Shown: positions 10,951-20,854, numbered from the stretch's first letter. The stretch is DNA of 33,689 nucleotides from Perkinsus olseni (GCA_013115135.1 JABANP010000545.1:1-33689); one strand, 5' to 3'. A program made the numbers and translations. Notes: generated from the letters alone by a model not told the origin.

Positions 10951-11949
10951 ATGCAGAATCCATACAGCTTATCATCTGGATTCGCAGGCGATACGTACGA
11001 GAAGTGCTACACTGCTTTCATGTCAATGCAATGTGCTTCAATGTTCCCCATGTGCACAGTACCTCAGGTCGCCCACATCCAACGATCTCTCATCTCCGTG
11101 AGCGATTTGTGCACTTCCTGTCTCAGGCTTCTGAGATATCAGTTGTTGGCATCGGCAAGGTTCCACTATGCAGCACATTGTGTCATAACGTCTTGGCCCA
11201 GTGTCCTGGATTCAAGTAAATGATTTTTCTGTCTTCTGTCTTCCGACTTCAGCTTCTCAGTCTGAACGATGTTTCCGGACCTTGTGACTCCTCCTCTGTA
11301 CCACCCGTCTGTGCTATGGCACATTTTTATCGAGTGGATGATATGCCCCCGCAATACTCGACTTTTGACGAATACGAGCCGTTCTCAGACAAGTGCCCCC
11401 CGTTCGACCCGACTCTGGTTTTCGCGGGCGATCACTCACTATTAGAAGCTGTGAGGCGAGTCCAGTAGGAGCCTAGCATGAAAGCTCATCACTGTGAGCA
11501 ATTGCTCCAGTGTTCGCATACACACACAATCGTCGAGCAGTTTGTTCCACTAGATCATTCCACCAATGATCCGTCTGTGTGCCCTAACGTCCATAGTTGC
11601 GGCTAGTCACACTCTGGATATGAGTCGCCATGGAGATGAAAGCGAAATATCTGCTTCACCTGGTACTTCAGGATCCGAGCTCGGACTACCGGTAAGAGTC
11701 GAAGGAAAGGCAACCGGAAGTGCGTGAGGTGTATTCGTTTCAGGATATCAATGTTAAGTTAGGACTGCTCCTGAGATACTGAGATGTTTCTACGCCTCTC
11801 CGCAGTTTCACTATCCTGCGGCCGCTGACTACGCCCTTGGCCGTGATCTACGGCTCGATAGACTTCAAACGCAACAACAAGCAGTGGGGAAGCACATAGC
11901 AGCACAATCTAGAGATATTAGGCTTTTATTTCAAGGAGGCCAAGCGTAG
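10951..11949 (+). CDS. Frizzled-type cysteine-rich domain protein
   Basis: Six exons join with consistent phase: 10951-11067, 11127-11215, 11261-11450, 11511-11572, 11607-11691 and 11806-11949 (stop TAG). The first five introns are 59, 45, 60, 34 and 114 nt, all GT-AG. The spliced protein carries CYTAFMSMQC, CASMFPMC and CSTLCHNVLAQC. Spacings C-x8-C-x6-C and C-x3-C-x6-C are those of the second half of Frizzled CRDs. After it comes a linker with more Cys, a Ser/Gly segment (SASPGTSGSELG) and a C-terminal Gln-rich helix. Such domains are normally extracellular ligand-binding modules. No signal peptide or membrane segment was found here, so the true start probably lies in the exons upstream (8693-10615). 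The exon chain is strong; the first exon boundary is not. Confidence 0.65.
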
Positions 11950-12077
11950 GCTTGGTTCACATGGCGGAGCGTATTGTCGACGCTCTCAGACTAGCGAGTC
12001 TAGTCTCAAGCGATAATGATATACTGAGTGATTTGATAGCCGTATCAAAAGGGCATAGTCCTGGTGACGGCACCCAG

Positions 12078-14117
12078 ATGGAAAATACCTTGTCCTCGGG
12101 TAGCCTTGCCCCTAAGACATTCCGCAGGGCACATTTGCCATTTTTAATTGTGCTGCAGTTGTTACGGACTTCGTTATACGTCACGAGATTGACGCTTCCG
12201 ACCTGTCCTGTTCTCGGAAATATGATTCTTTGTGTAGTATTGGGCAAATGTGAAGTATTTGAGACATATTTTCACAGGTCCAGTAAGGCCACGAACGAGA
12301 CGGCTCTCGTATCCTTCCGTTTGCTCGATAGGAAGACTGGAGCGAGGAAGGAGATGGCAAACATTGTCGCGTCCCGTATTACTATTCTGGTCCGTGCCCC
12401 GAAACCATGAATTTCGCGGGTCTGGGCCCTCTCGAAAAGGGCCATCTCGCTCGTCGATGTGGTTCCCACTATGCTTGTATCAAGGAGTGCAAGTCGGATT
12501 TTGACCACACATGCCCGGTACTGAGGCCCAGAAATCAGGGAGGAGTTTTCTTCTGATTCAGGATGGATGGATGTATACGGCTAGCGGCATGTGCTCTGCT
12601 CCCCCAGAATATGCGGGGCCTTGTCCAACTTTGTACGATCTGCAGAACCATAACAGGGTAATGAAATCGCGCTTCGCCGATATATGTGATGTCACTTGGC
12701 CATGTATGCCCTGAGCTCTGCCGTAGCGCCTTTCATCCTCTTAATTGTATTCGGCGCCGAGATTTTGTATGCAGAAGAGTGTGCGATAGCTGCTCTTTGA
12801 ATATACCACTCGAGTTTGATGAATGCCGTTCTCCTGCTTGCTACGCTAATCTCGATTGTCTCGAGCTATCCAAGCGTTAACCTACATGTCGATACTCCTC
12901 TCGCCTCGCTAGGAGAGCGAACAACAACGGGTTGGCCCCTAAACCTCGTATTATAGCTAGTTGACCGGGCTCGGTTGTTCTCAGGTGGATTGCCTACCTA
13001 TCGACTCCTACCGTCGCGAGGGAACTCGTTCGCTGAGTTTGCGCTGCCGAGAATTAATGTTTTTGTAGAGGGTCGACGTTCATCCAGGCCACCCGCATTG
13101 TCTGAGGAAGAGCGATATCCGATACGAGAATCCGGAGAGACAATCGATGTTCACGTCGAATCCGAGATTCCCCAGTACCTTTCCGTGGGCACTCAGAGCC
13201 TGCGACAGCTTTTACGGGGCGAAGAAGCTCTGAAAAAGCGCGTTAGTCAAACAGGTGAGCGTTTCTTCCTTTATACGACACGCGGTGCATATCGAGATCA
13301 CCAACCTCTTTTGCAAATCAGGAGAAGTGATTCAAAGTATGAGCCGACACCGGAAGCTATAGTCAAAGCGAGGTAGCATAGTGTTTCTCTTGTCGCCATT
13401 CGGATTTGGGTTCAAATCATCTTCTCGGTTAAGTGGAGTAGTAGATCGAACCCTACAACCTCTTCAGAAGCTGAATGATATTTCCCAAGGCCTGCTTCGC
13501 TGTATTGGTATCTGAAGTAATGTACCGCTGTTTCTCGACAGATCGAATGATTTGTAGATTTGTCTGGTCGTTGCCGAGGAATCTCTGCGTGCTTCTATAG
13601 AGAAGCACTTAGCCAGCTATTATTTTACTGGTATATGCGAGCGAGATTATACAGAAGAGGCACGTTCGTACGGCGCTTTACGCTATTGACCACCCTTCTC
13701 TCAGTGCCCTTCGCACTGGGAGGGGAGCGAACAGACTTGCAGCCCGCCACCGGACTACTCTGGTCCGTGTACCTCATTTCCTCACCCACTGAGCATTCCG
13801 GAGAAGCAAAGGCTTGCACGTGATTGCTTTGTCAACTGGTACGCGGGAACTTCGACCGCTCGGCTTTGTCAGGACATTTTAGGCCTTGTGCTCATAGTTG
13901 TGTGAGAGATTTCACAGGCTGCCCGCGTGGTTGGGCTTCTGACGGACAAATTTGCACTGCTCCCCCGAATACTCGTGGGTATTGCCTTCACTCCATCGAC
14001 TTCTCCGGCTTGTCTGGGAAAGAGAAGGCGTCCTGGGCGGCGATGTGTGGGGAAGAGTGGTGAGCTCCTCTCTGCGGCTGAGGTTGTTCAACGTTTTCCA
14101 CTGTTAGGCCTTGCTAG
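12078..14117 (+). CDS. multi-domain CPW-WPC protein
   Basis: Exons 12078-12209, 12332-12517, 12562-about 12713, [unresolved 12714-13667], 13705-13838, 13883-14059 and 14108-14117 give repeated CPW-WPC domains. Domain 1 is CP-EDW...CRVPYYYSGPCP...LARRCGSHYAC. Domain 2 is CPDGW...CSAPPEYAGPC...CDVTWPC. A later domain is CPSHW...CSPPPDYSGPC...CFVNWPC. The last is CPRGW...CTAPP...CGEEWPC, followed at once by TAG. Further Cys-rich pieces at 12717-12885, 12985-13255 and 13560-13667 probably hold a degenerate domain. The family is a set of secreted or surface proteins of Plasmodium zygotes and ookinetes and is found in other alveolates. The start at 12078 is a guess; LPFLIVLQLL after it could be a weak signal peptide. 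In the third exon the frame ends (TGA 12717-12719) just after W-P-C, and the Cys-rich continuation is one base out of frame, so a frameshift or an unseen intron must be invoked. Confidence 0.75.
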
Positions 14118-14670
14118 AATCAGTGATTACATGCTCATATACTATTGATTTCCTCGGCATTAAGTTCCGGAATCTTGGGCTCGCCGCAGTAGGCTGTAAC
14201 ACGTATCCCATAGGCAAGGCTGTTTTTCTGCATTCTCGAATCCGGATGCCGTTAGGCTAACGGCGTTAGAAACGGCGTTAGCCCAGCACCATTCACCTGA
14301 CAGATGGGCCATTCGTGTGCGGTGCATCTACGCATCATTTCCCATTCCTCTCTATAACGCTGTGTGCTCGTTACGGTATTGATGCAAACCCTGTTTAATA
14401 CATTACTCTCGTTCTCTGAAAACGTGCCATTCGATCCTTCTCTTCGTTGGCAGATTTCTTCAGCGATTTTTGGTGCATGAATATTATCTATTCGCTTGCA
14501 GCCTTGTATGTGGTCTCTGCAGGGCCAGGCTACGATAGCCGTGTAGCTGGCCGAACAACTGAATTGCTGTTGGTCCCACCTGCAGACCCGTTTCCATCAA
14601 TTCGAACGGAGGTGTTACTGTCACACTGTGACATGCAGCACACGCATGGAGGTCAGCTGTGTCACTTCTA
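14118..14670. other. gene-free, short palindromes
   Basis: No supported gene. It contains a zigzag at 14248-14269 (GCCGTTAGgCTAACGGC overlapping CTAACGgCGTTAG) and TGTCACAcTGTGACA at 14619-14633. The latter shares its GTGACA word with the inverted repeat that begins at 14671. Confidence 0.7.
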
Positions 14671-14716
14671 ACACTGTGACACAAATATCAGGAACAGTGA
14701 CAGCTTAATCAGGAAC
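14671..14716 (+). repeat. left terminal inverted repeat
   Basis: It reads ACACTGTGACAC, then AATATCAGGAAC, then GTGACA and AATCAGGAAC. It is itself made of two imperfect copies of a 22-24-bp word (GTGACA...ATCAGGAAC). Its reverse complement is at the right window edge with about six mismatches, four of them clustered. Confidence 0.8.
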
Positions 14717-15189
14717 TGTGGTGCTTGGGTAGGTCCCATTCGTCGCGTTTGTATACTGTACATGGTCATTAGTTAGGTTCGTGCACTCCGCGAGCCGTGG
14801 GCACTCATGGCGGGATGATCTTCTATCATAATGGACCGATCGTTTTCTCATTGCAGAGCGGCTTTGTGTTTCTTGTCAAGTCTAGGTACCAAGGCTTGTT
14901 CGCGCGTCGGACGCCTGGTTAGGCATGTCCCGATTTCGGCATGATTACATGACGCTGTCTGTGTTGAGATGGCTCTCGAAGAGACTACATCTCTTATGCT
15001 GCGGATTAAATTAATCCGATTAATCCATCCTCGTGCCGCATTGGTGCCCAGCGGTGAGGCGATAAGCCAAAGAGGCAAACTTTACCTACCTGGCTCCTGC
15101 TCACAACGTCGAGCTTGAAACCCGACACCAACTAGGAACGCAAAGCTGGACGAGCATTGAAGGATGATGTAATGCTACAGTGAAAACGA
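14717..15189. other. subterminal region, no gene seen
   Basis: No supported gene. It contains CGGATTAAaTTAATCCG at 15002-15018 (8-bp arms, 1-nt spacer). Confidence 0.6.
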
Positions 15190-15271
15190 ATGAGGCCTTC
15201 AAAGCATGAGGCCTTCAGAGCATGAGGCATTCAGAGCATGAGGCCTTCGAAGCATGAGGCTTTCAGAGCAT
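15190..15271 (+). repeat. 16-bp tandem array of GAGGCCTTC
   Basis: Five units of GAGGCCTTCagagcat start at 15192, 15208, 15224, 15240 and 15256. Three carry the 9-mer intact; units 3 and 5 differ by one base (GAGGCATTC, GAGGCTTTC). It lies about 0.5 kb inside the left terminal repeat and just beyond the stop of the nearest gene, the position expected of subterminal protein-binding repeats. Confidence 0.9.
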
Positions 15272-15294
15272 TATACTAGATTCAGCAACTTCCA

Positions 15295-16726
15295 CTACAT
15301 CGTTCGCGTCGAGTAGCAGTCGCCCAGATCCAGTGGATGCCTCAAGCTGTGATGCAACCCTGGAAGGCAATGGCTCACTCTCCAGCTTCGATTCGCCCTC
15401 TGAAACTCCCGAGTGGATACTTGTAGATGATTGTAGCCATTGTCATTGATGGTGAAGGGCTGCAGTTCCTGGCTCGTCAAATGCCACTTCTGGAGTATCT
15501 TGAGACCCCGAGGCATAGGACGACCAGTTTGAAGATGCTCGACCAGTAGCATGATGAACCGGTTCAACATGGCTTCGCCAGCTGTGATTCCCGACTGCCG
15601 CGCCTCTCCTTGGACCTTCTCGTAGATGGTTGAGTTGAAGGCAGCGAGAGCTCTTCCGAAAAAAATGGTAACCGGCATGGGCGGTGCCGTGCTGTTATTC
15701 GATCGACTCGATGGGAATGGTGTGTTGTGAGACGGCTCATGCATGCTGCTGTTTGCTGACCGAAGAGGGCATCTCACGGAGTAGCGCCTCATTCTCGGGA
15801 GACTCGCCTCCAAATGCCGTCTACAGCAAAATCCCAGATAGCAGCTATTTTGTGGATTGGAGCTCTCGACTTTCAAGTCTGTCAATATAACGCAGTACAG
15901 CACCGGTGTCCGGTTTTGAACTAACCAGTGTAGCACGGTGCCGGCCAGCGGCACGCGTCGGCTTTGGGTCCCAGAAAATAGACCGCTACCAAACGCGACG
16001 GTGCCGCCCACCTCGTGACGGATGTCTCTATGGAGGAGGCCGTAAACAACCGGATGATTAAACGAATTGAACTCATCGAAGTCAACTTGGCACATGAGCC
16101 CATCATTGTAGCAGGACGTATAATACTCACGGCACCCGGAGCTGATACCCGGCTCCAAGTAGGAGGGATGCAGAAGGTAGTCGTAGTTGAACCTACCGAT
16201 CTCCATCTGAGGCCTTCTAGCTGCCCGGTTGGCTTGGGCGTCCTTGAAATGTGTACGAGGGAGGATCTCGTACAGTTTCGTAGGCTTAGCAGTGATCGAC
16301 TTTAGAGGTTCGTGGCACAAGCGCTGCGGAGCAGGATAGCTCGTACCCATAGCTTCCTTAAGATCGTCCACGGTGAAGGACACACCCTCGAGAGTCGACC
16401 ACGAACCGTTTGCTGCCCTCCGTGATGTACCGCCGGAATCAGCAATGGCTACGCCGTGCTCCTGCTTATCATAAGAAGCCGGTCTAGGCACATCAGCGTC
16501 GCTCGTCTTCGGAGAAGCCGTCCTAGGCACTTCCATTTCTCGGACCGAGGTTCCACCGCATGGCTCTGATATCGGCGCGGAGCCTGAAGGGAGAAATATC
16601 TTGCCAAACAGCACGAATAGTTCGAGTGGTTACTCTGCTCTGGCCTGTTTGCCAGGCTGGAAGCCCTAGCGGGGGGATGAGAGGCTCCCCCTCGCATTCC
16701 CCCAGTTCGATGAAGCACGGGATCAT
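15295..16726 (-). CDS. unrecognised element protein, about 466 aa
   Basis: The long frame ending at 15295 has no ATG at its upstream end. A 31-nt intron (16584-16614, GTGCTG...CTTCAG) joins it in phase to a 112-nt exon beginning at ATG 16726 (MIPCFIELGECEGEPLIPP). The product has no recognised domain. Visible features are a segment VSFTVDDLKEAMGTSYP, a Cys/Tyr-rich stretch (GCREYYTSCYNDGLMC) and a Ser/Asn-rich linker. One GAAGGCCTCA copy falls in its codons (RRPQ). It lies 3' of the repeat-rich gene on the same strand, and its ATG overlaps the unspliced stop of that gene (ATGA), so the two may be one transcript. The phases of the candidate joining intron (16737-16788) do not match, so I keep them apart. 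Confidence 0.55.
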
Positions 16727-19446
16727 CGATGTGTCTCTGAAAAAACAGGATGATATAACCAACCCGTCTGAGTGACTGCAGGACCTACCTCTTGCTCGAG
16801 AAGCTTGCCAAGGTGTGAACCGTCCGGCTTGCCCTCCATGGTCCGTCGCTTTTGATCGATTCCTTCTTCTGGAGCGTTTTCCAATACCTTAAAAAAGTTT
16901 TCTTGATTACACCCCAGTCTCGATGATCCCACCTCTCCTTCTTGAACCTCTCCTCCGCCGGACCGTGCATCTACTTCGTCACCGCGGCATTGACGGAGTC
17001 TTTCGGAAAACTCCTCCTCCGGTGCGCTTTCCAATCTTTGCTGGAACGTGTTGGACAATTCTATACTTCCGGGGAGGCTTTCCAATTCTTGGGTGCTGCC
17101 TGGTGAGTAGCCTGAGTCTTTAGGCCTTCCCATGGGCATAGCATCGGCCAACGATTGAGGCCTTCTTAGGTTTGCAGCACTGACCGGCGACAGAGGCCTT
17201 CTCATGCATGCAGTGCCGTCCGGTGATCGAGACCTTCCCATGGGCCTAGCGGCGACCGGCGATAGAGGCCTTCTCATGTATACAGCACCGTCGGGTTCTT
17301 GAGGACTTTCCATGGGCATACGGCCGACCGGCGAGAGAGGCCTTCTCATGTACGTAGGACCGTCGGGCGCTTGAGGCCTTCCCATGGGCATAGGCGAGAG
17401 AGCCCTTCTCATGTACGTAGCACCGTCGGGTGCTTGAGGCCTTCCCATAGACATACCACCCACCGGCGATAGAGGCCTTCTCATGTACGTAGCACCGTCG
17501 GGTGCTTGAGGCCTTCCCATCGACATACCACCAACCGGCGATAGAGGCCTTCTCATGTATATAGCACCATCGGGTGCTTGAGGCCTTCCCATGGGCATAC
17601 CACCAACCGGCGATAGAGGCCTTCTCATGTATACAGCACCGTCGGGTGCTTGAGGCCTTCCCATGGGCATACGGCCGACCGGCGAGAGAGGCCTTCTCAT
17701 GTACGTAGGACCGTCGGGCGCTTGAGGCCTTCCCATGGGCATACGGCCGACCGGCGAGAGAGGCCTTCTCATGTACGTAGGACCGTCGGGCGCTTGAGGC
17801 CTTCCCATGGGCATACCACCGACCGGAGAGGGAGGCCTTCTCATGTACGTAGCATCGCCCGGTGCTTGAGAACTAATTTTTGGCGCAGAACCGTCACGCG
17901 ATTGAGGCCTTCTTGCGTGCGTAGCACCATCTGGCGATTGAGGCCTTCCTGTGTGCGTAGCACCGTCTTGCGATTGAGGCCTTCCTGTGTGCGTAGCACC
18001 GTCTTGCGATTGAGGCCTTCCTGTGTGCGTAGCACCGTCTCGCGATTGAGGCCTTCCTGTGTGTGAAGAGCCGTCTTGCGATTGAGGCCTTCCTGAATTT
18101 GTAGCACCGTCTTGCGACTGAGGCCTTCTTGTGTGTGTAGCACCGTCTTGCGATTGAGGCCTTCTTGTGAGCGTAGCACCGTCCGATAATTGCGTCCCTC
18201 CCCAGTGTACAACGTCCCTCTCGGGCTCCACGCCAACTCGCGAGGAAGAGCCATGCTCCAGCTCTTCGAGTTCGACTGCCCGTTTAAGAAGTGCGAGTCC
18301 TAGCCTATCGTCGAAAGGAGACTTATTGTCATCCAAGGTGAACACCGCCCCCTGAAAATCAGCTGGCGCCCAGTGCCTCATGCGCTGATACACAATCAAT
18401 CTGCCCAGGTTAGGCTGGATGTACGCCCCGAACATACCGAACCCTTCCGGCTTAGGGCTAATAGGAAGCCGCGAGCGCTCTAGGTAGAACCTTCGAAGCT
18501 CGACTATTACTTGCCGCATTGCACCTGGGAAGGAGTCCACTGGAAGGGCGGCGGGGCCACTTGTGACCACTTCGGCCGCCCGCCGCCCTTTCAATGCTGG
18601 ATCAACAATCACAACTAGCGGATAGACGTTGTTGTAGCGGTTCCTCGAAGGGTCCGCTTCTATAGTGCATTCATCCGCATGGTGACAGTTTTCCCATTCC
18701 AGATGCTTTGTGTACCTTCGCAGCGCCTGCGGCCAATCCATATCAGCTAGAGGGGCCAACCAACCCTGTCGTACGTAGCCCGTCCAGCCAGGCGATAGCT
18801 TCATTGTCGTTCTACACAGCGTGCAGAATATCGCCTTGTCTCCTGGGAAGACCAACGCTGTTGACAGCATGTGCCACAGGTTACATTGAGACACCGACGC
18901 GCCAGCTGGAGGGAGGTCGACACCAGTTCTACAACCATGGAGGGCCCTTATGAAGGCACAGCTCTCTTGAAATTCCTCTGGAGCAAAACCTACCACGTCC
19001 TGGGCACCGGGCATGTGACTGCCGAACGCCGGTCTCGACCTCGCTAGTTCTTGTTCATTATGGCATTGCCATAGAGGCGAGCACTCATGAGCCGACAGCC
19101 CAGGTGCAAAAGCTGACACCTGGGTGTGTCTATCATGTAAATCGACTGGAAGACCGGTTTTCACCGAGAGAATTAAGGGACTGGGTTGGCTCCGATTTTT
19201 CCTCGTGAAGAATTTGACCCCTTCTCCGCTAGACCGAGCACTACGTTCCCGCCTCCGCAGTGCAAGCCCATTTTGCCCAGGCGGCACATCGTCATCCAGG
19301 CTGAAGTGGGCCTCGAGAAGACGACGGACTGCAGGGAGTCTAAGGTAATCGTCGAGGTCCATGTCGAGCGGTGGCCAGTTCAAGACTTCGCAGAGGATTT
19401 TGTCGCTAGCAGACGGCATACCAACTTGAAAATCTGACGTCAGCAC
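16723..19446 (-). CDS. repeat-rich protein, up to 907 aa
   Basis: An uninterrupted frame starts at ATG 19446. Residues 1 to about 420 are globular and include FCTLC and, 50 or so residues on, ENCHHADEC, a possible zinc site, then FGMFGAYIQPNLGRLIVYQRM. The middle (plus-strand 17120-18180) is about 30 units of 12 residues (GRPQSQDGATHT, RRPLSPVGGMPM and variants), Pro/Arg/Gly-rich and surely disordered. The C-terminus is acidic and charged. A good intron (16737-16788, donor GAG|GTAGGT, acceptor TTTTTTCAG) may truncate the last 22 residues and lead into the next gene. I recognise no family. Each 12-aa unit is built on the DNA word GAAGGCCTC. It is probably an element-encoded or cargo protein. 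Confidence 0.7.
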   Translation of the reverse strand: MLTSDFQVGMPSASDKILCEVLNWPPLDMDLDDYLRLPAVRRLLEAHFSLDDDVPPGQNGLALRRRERSARSSGEGVKFFTRKNRSQPSPLILSVKTGLPVDLHDRHTQVSAFAPGLSAHECSPLWQCHNEQELARSRPAFGSHMPGAQDVVGFAPEEFQESCAFIRALHGCRTGVDLPPAGASVSQCNLWHMLSTALVFPGDKAIFCTLCRTTMKLSPGWTGYVRQGWLAPLADMDWPQALRRYTKHLEWENCHHADECTIEADPSRNRYNNVYPLVVIVDPALKGRRAAEVVTSGPAALPVDSFPGAMRQVIVELRRFYLERSRLPISPKPEGFGMFGAYIQPNLGRLIVYQRMRHWAPADFQGAVFTLDDNKSPFDDRLGLALLKRAVELEELEHGSSSRVGVEPERDVVHWGGTQLSDGATLTRRPQSQDGATHTRRPQSQDGATNSGRPQSQDGSSHTGRPQSRDGATHTGRPQSQDGATHTGRPQSQDGATHTGRPQSPDGATHARRPQSRDGSAPKISSQAPGDATYMRRPPSPVGGMPMGRPQAPDGPTYMRRPLSPVGRMPMGRPQAPDGPTYMRRPLSPVGRMPMGRPQAPDGAVYMRRPLSPVGGMPMGRPQAPDGAIYMRRPLSPVGGMSMGRPQAPDGATYMRRPLSPVGGMSMGRPQAPDGATYMRRALSPMPMGRPQAPDGPTYMRRPLSPVGRMPMESPQEPDGAVYMRRPLSPVAARPMGRSRSPDGTACMRRPLSPVSAANLRRPQSLADAMPMGRPKDSGYSPGSTQELESLPGSIELSNTFQQRLESAPEEEFSERLRQCRGDEVDARSGGGEVQEGEVGSSRLGCNQENFFKVLENAPEEGIDQKRRTMEGKPDGSHLGKLLEQEVGPAVTQTGWLYHPVFSETHR
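17120..18180 (-). repeat. 36-bp / 72-bp coding tandem array
   Basis: GAGGCCTTC (plus strand) recurs every 36 bp: 17157, 17193, 17229 (one change), 17265, 17301 (one change), 17337 and onward. In the left two-thirds two unlike 36-mers alternate as a 72-bp unit (RRPLSPVGGMPM / GRPQAPDGATYM). In the right third a single 36-mer repeats. The period is a multiple of 3, so the frame is kept. One deletion (about 17392) keeps frame, and one unit near 17870 has lost the 9-mer. Confidence 0.9.
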
Positions 19447-19817
19447 GTGACTCGAGTATTCAGTTACTCAAACACAAGGCAGGGTGGTCGATAGTAGACA
19501 ATGGTAGGCGAATAATTGGGGCTACGAGGTCTTCTACCACGGCGATCGGAAATGGTAGTAGTGCAATACAAGTGAGCCGAGACGCACTCTCTAGTGTCCA
19601 ATGCAACAGCTGCAGCATCTTCAGCTCTCATCTGAGGCCTTCAATGACAGCCACTAGCTCAAACTTACGTAACCCAAATTGACTGGGATATATCATTCAG
19701 TGTCAAAGTGATCGTAGCTTCCGGCGTCACCTGTGTGACCCCCTTTAAGTTAATTGGCCGAAATTAATGGTTGAAGGATACAAATCGACGAATAGATACT
19801 ATCTACTGCTCAACTCG
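19447..19817. other. intergenic, one GAGGCCTTC copy
   Basis: No supported gene. TGAGGCCTTC is at 19633-19642. It separates two minus-strand genes and presumably holds the promoter of the repeat-rich gene. Confidence 0.5.
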
Positions 19818-20690
19818 TCAGCATCTTCGTCGGGCCCTTCTCTCAAAACGCGCTTCTGAGACGGAAGCGGGCTCGGATTCAGACAGAGTTTCTGACTCTG
19901 ACGAAGATGAGGATGTACGCTCGACTCCTTCTAGGCCTTGAACTCCCAGAGTAACACGGAGAAAATCCAGTGAGGCCTTCGTGAGTGTTCTAGCCTTAGT
20001 TAGACTCACGTTCCACGCCAATAGGGACGCTGCCGTGATGGTAGATGCCCATAGCTTCTTTGACTTTTTCCTATTGCCACCCGTTGCCTGGGGATCCACA
20101 AGCGGGCATAATGCTGCCCGAGACAGGGCGCCCGCTCCGTGTTTCTGCAGCATCTTTGGATCCACGGAGTACCAAACAACTTCTAGTTCTTCGTTCTCGC
20201 GCCCTTCGGGACACACCCCTCGCCAAGCAGGAGCTTTCACGATGAGAGCTATGGCCGGGCAGTCACTGGCGCATTGATCGAGACCCCCTTCGCATCGTAT
20301 GAAGGCAAAGGTCTGCGGCGAGGGGAGCTCGTCCAATCTGAGTTGAGCCAGTGAAGAGACTTTCCAAGTTCGCCCATCGCTAGAAGCAATCAAACGCTTC
20401 GAGTAGATACGGCTAGATCCGGCACTTCGCTGGCCCACTCTCACGTCCGCAGGTTTGCTGTACCGGAGGTCTTTGCCTCTCATCCGGTTCCAGATATCCC
20501 GGTCTTCACAGTTCGAGCTCGCGCTCTCTCCGATCAGGGCCGTTCCCCGGAGACGCGCGCTATTCTTCGTCCCAGGTTGCAGTGAGGCCTTCAATTCTTT
20601 GCCGGACTCTTGCGAGCCTTGCGACGAGCGAGGACGCCCGGCGTCGACAGGCTCAGACTCATCCAATTTGAACCTTGGTAGCTTTGACAA
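19818..20690 (-). CDS. unrecognised 290-aa protein
   Basis: A clean single-exon frame (ATG 20690, stop at 19818). The N-terminus is basic/polar (MSKLPRFKLDESEPVDAG). The middle holds FAFIRCEGGLDQCASDCPA and LEVVWYSVDPKML. A short hydrophobic patch (ITAASLLAWNVSL) follows. The C-terminal 40 residues are an acidic Ser/Glu run (SSSSSESETLSESE) followed by a basic end (RRARRRC). Two GAAGGCCTCA words encode its KASL repeats. The acidic-basic tail would suit a nuclear DNA- or chromatin-associated protein, but that is inference. It lies between the transposase-like gene and the repeat-rich gene, all on the same strand. Confidence 0.65.
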   Translation of the reverse strand: MSKLPRFKLDESEPVDAGRPRSSQGSQESGKELKASLQPGTKNSARLRGTALIGESASSNCEDRDIWNRMRGKDLRYSKPADVRVGQRSAGSSRIYSKRLIASSDGRTWKVSSLAQLRLDELPSPQTFAFIRCEGGLDQCASDCPAIALIVKAPAWRGVCPEGRENEELEVVWYSVDPKMLQKHGAGALSRAALCPLVDPQATGGNRKKSKKLWASTITAASLLAWNVSLTKARTLTKASLDFLRVTLGVQGLEGVERTSSSSSESETLSESEPASVSEARFERRARRRC

Positions 20691-20778
20691 CTCGCTTTCG
20701 TGAGGAAGATACTGGTACGATCCCGTGTGCAGCTCGATCGCATGGCAGACATCTGAGCAGTGGATGAATATAACTCTC

Positions 20779-20854
20779 TGTCATGATGACATGATGTCAT
20801 GATGACTAACCGACGCGGACGTCGTTGATGATCAACGACGTCCGCGTCGGTTAG
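20779..20854. repeat. zigzag plus 24-bp-arm palindrome
   Basis: 20779-20805 alternates TGTCAT and its complement with a G at every centre (TGTCATgATGACATgATGTC...). It is followed at 20806-20854 by a perfect inverted repeat with 24-bp arms around a single G (20830). The set lies between the 290-aa gene and the transposase-like gene. Confidence 0.95.

Noticed and set aside
12399..12460. CCHC zinc knuckle of a Gag protein (GHLARRC)
   Set aside because: The two upstream cysteines are missing and the stretch is explained as the end of the first CPW-WPC domain.
16723..16726. ATGA stop-start overlap as bacterial-type coupling
   Set aside because: Good introns surround the junction, so the overlap is probably incidental.
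17120..18180. CRISPR-like array (36-bp period)
   Set aside because: The units are contiguous, in frame in a 907-codon gene, with no unique spacers, in a eukaryotic context.
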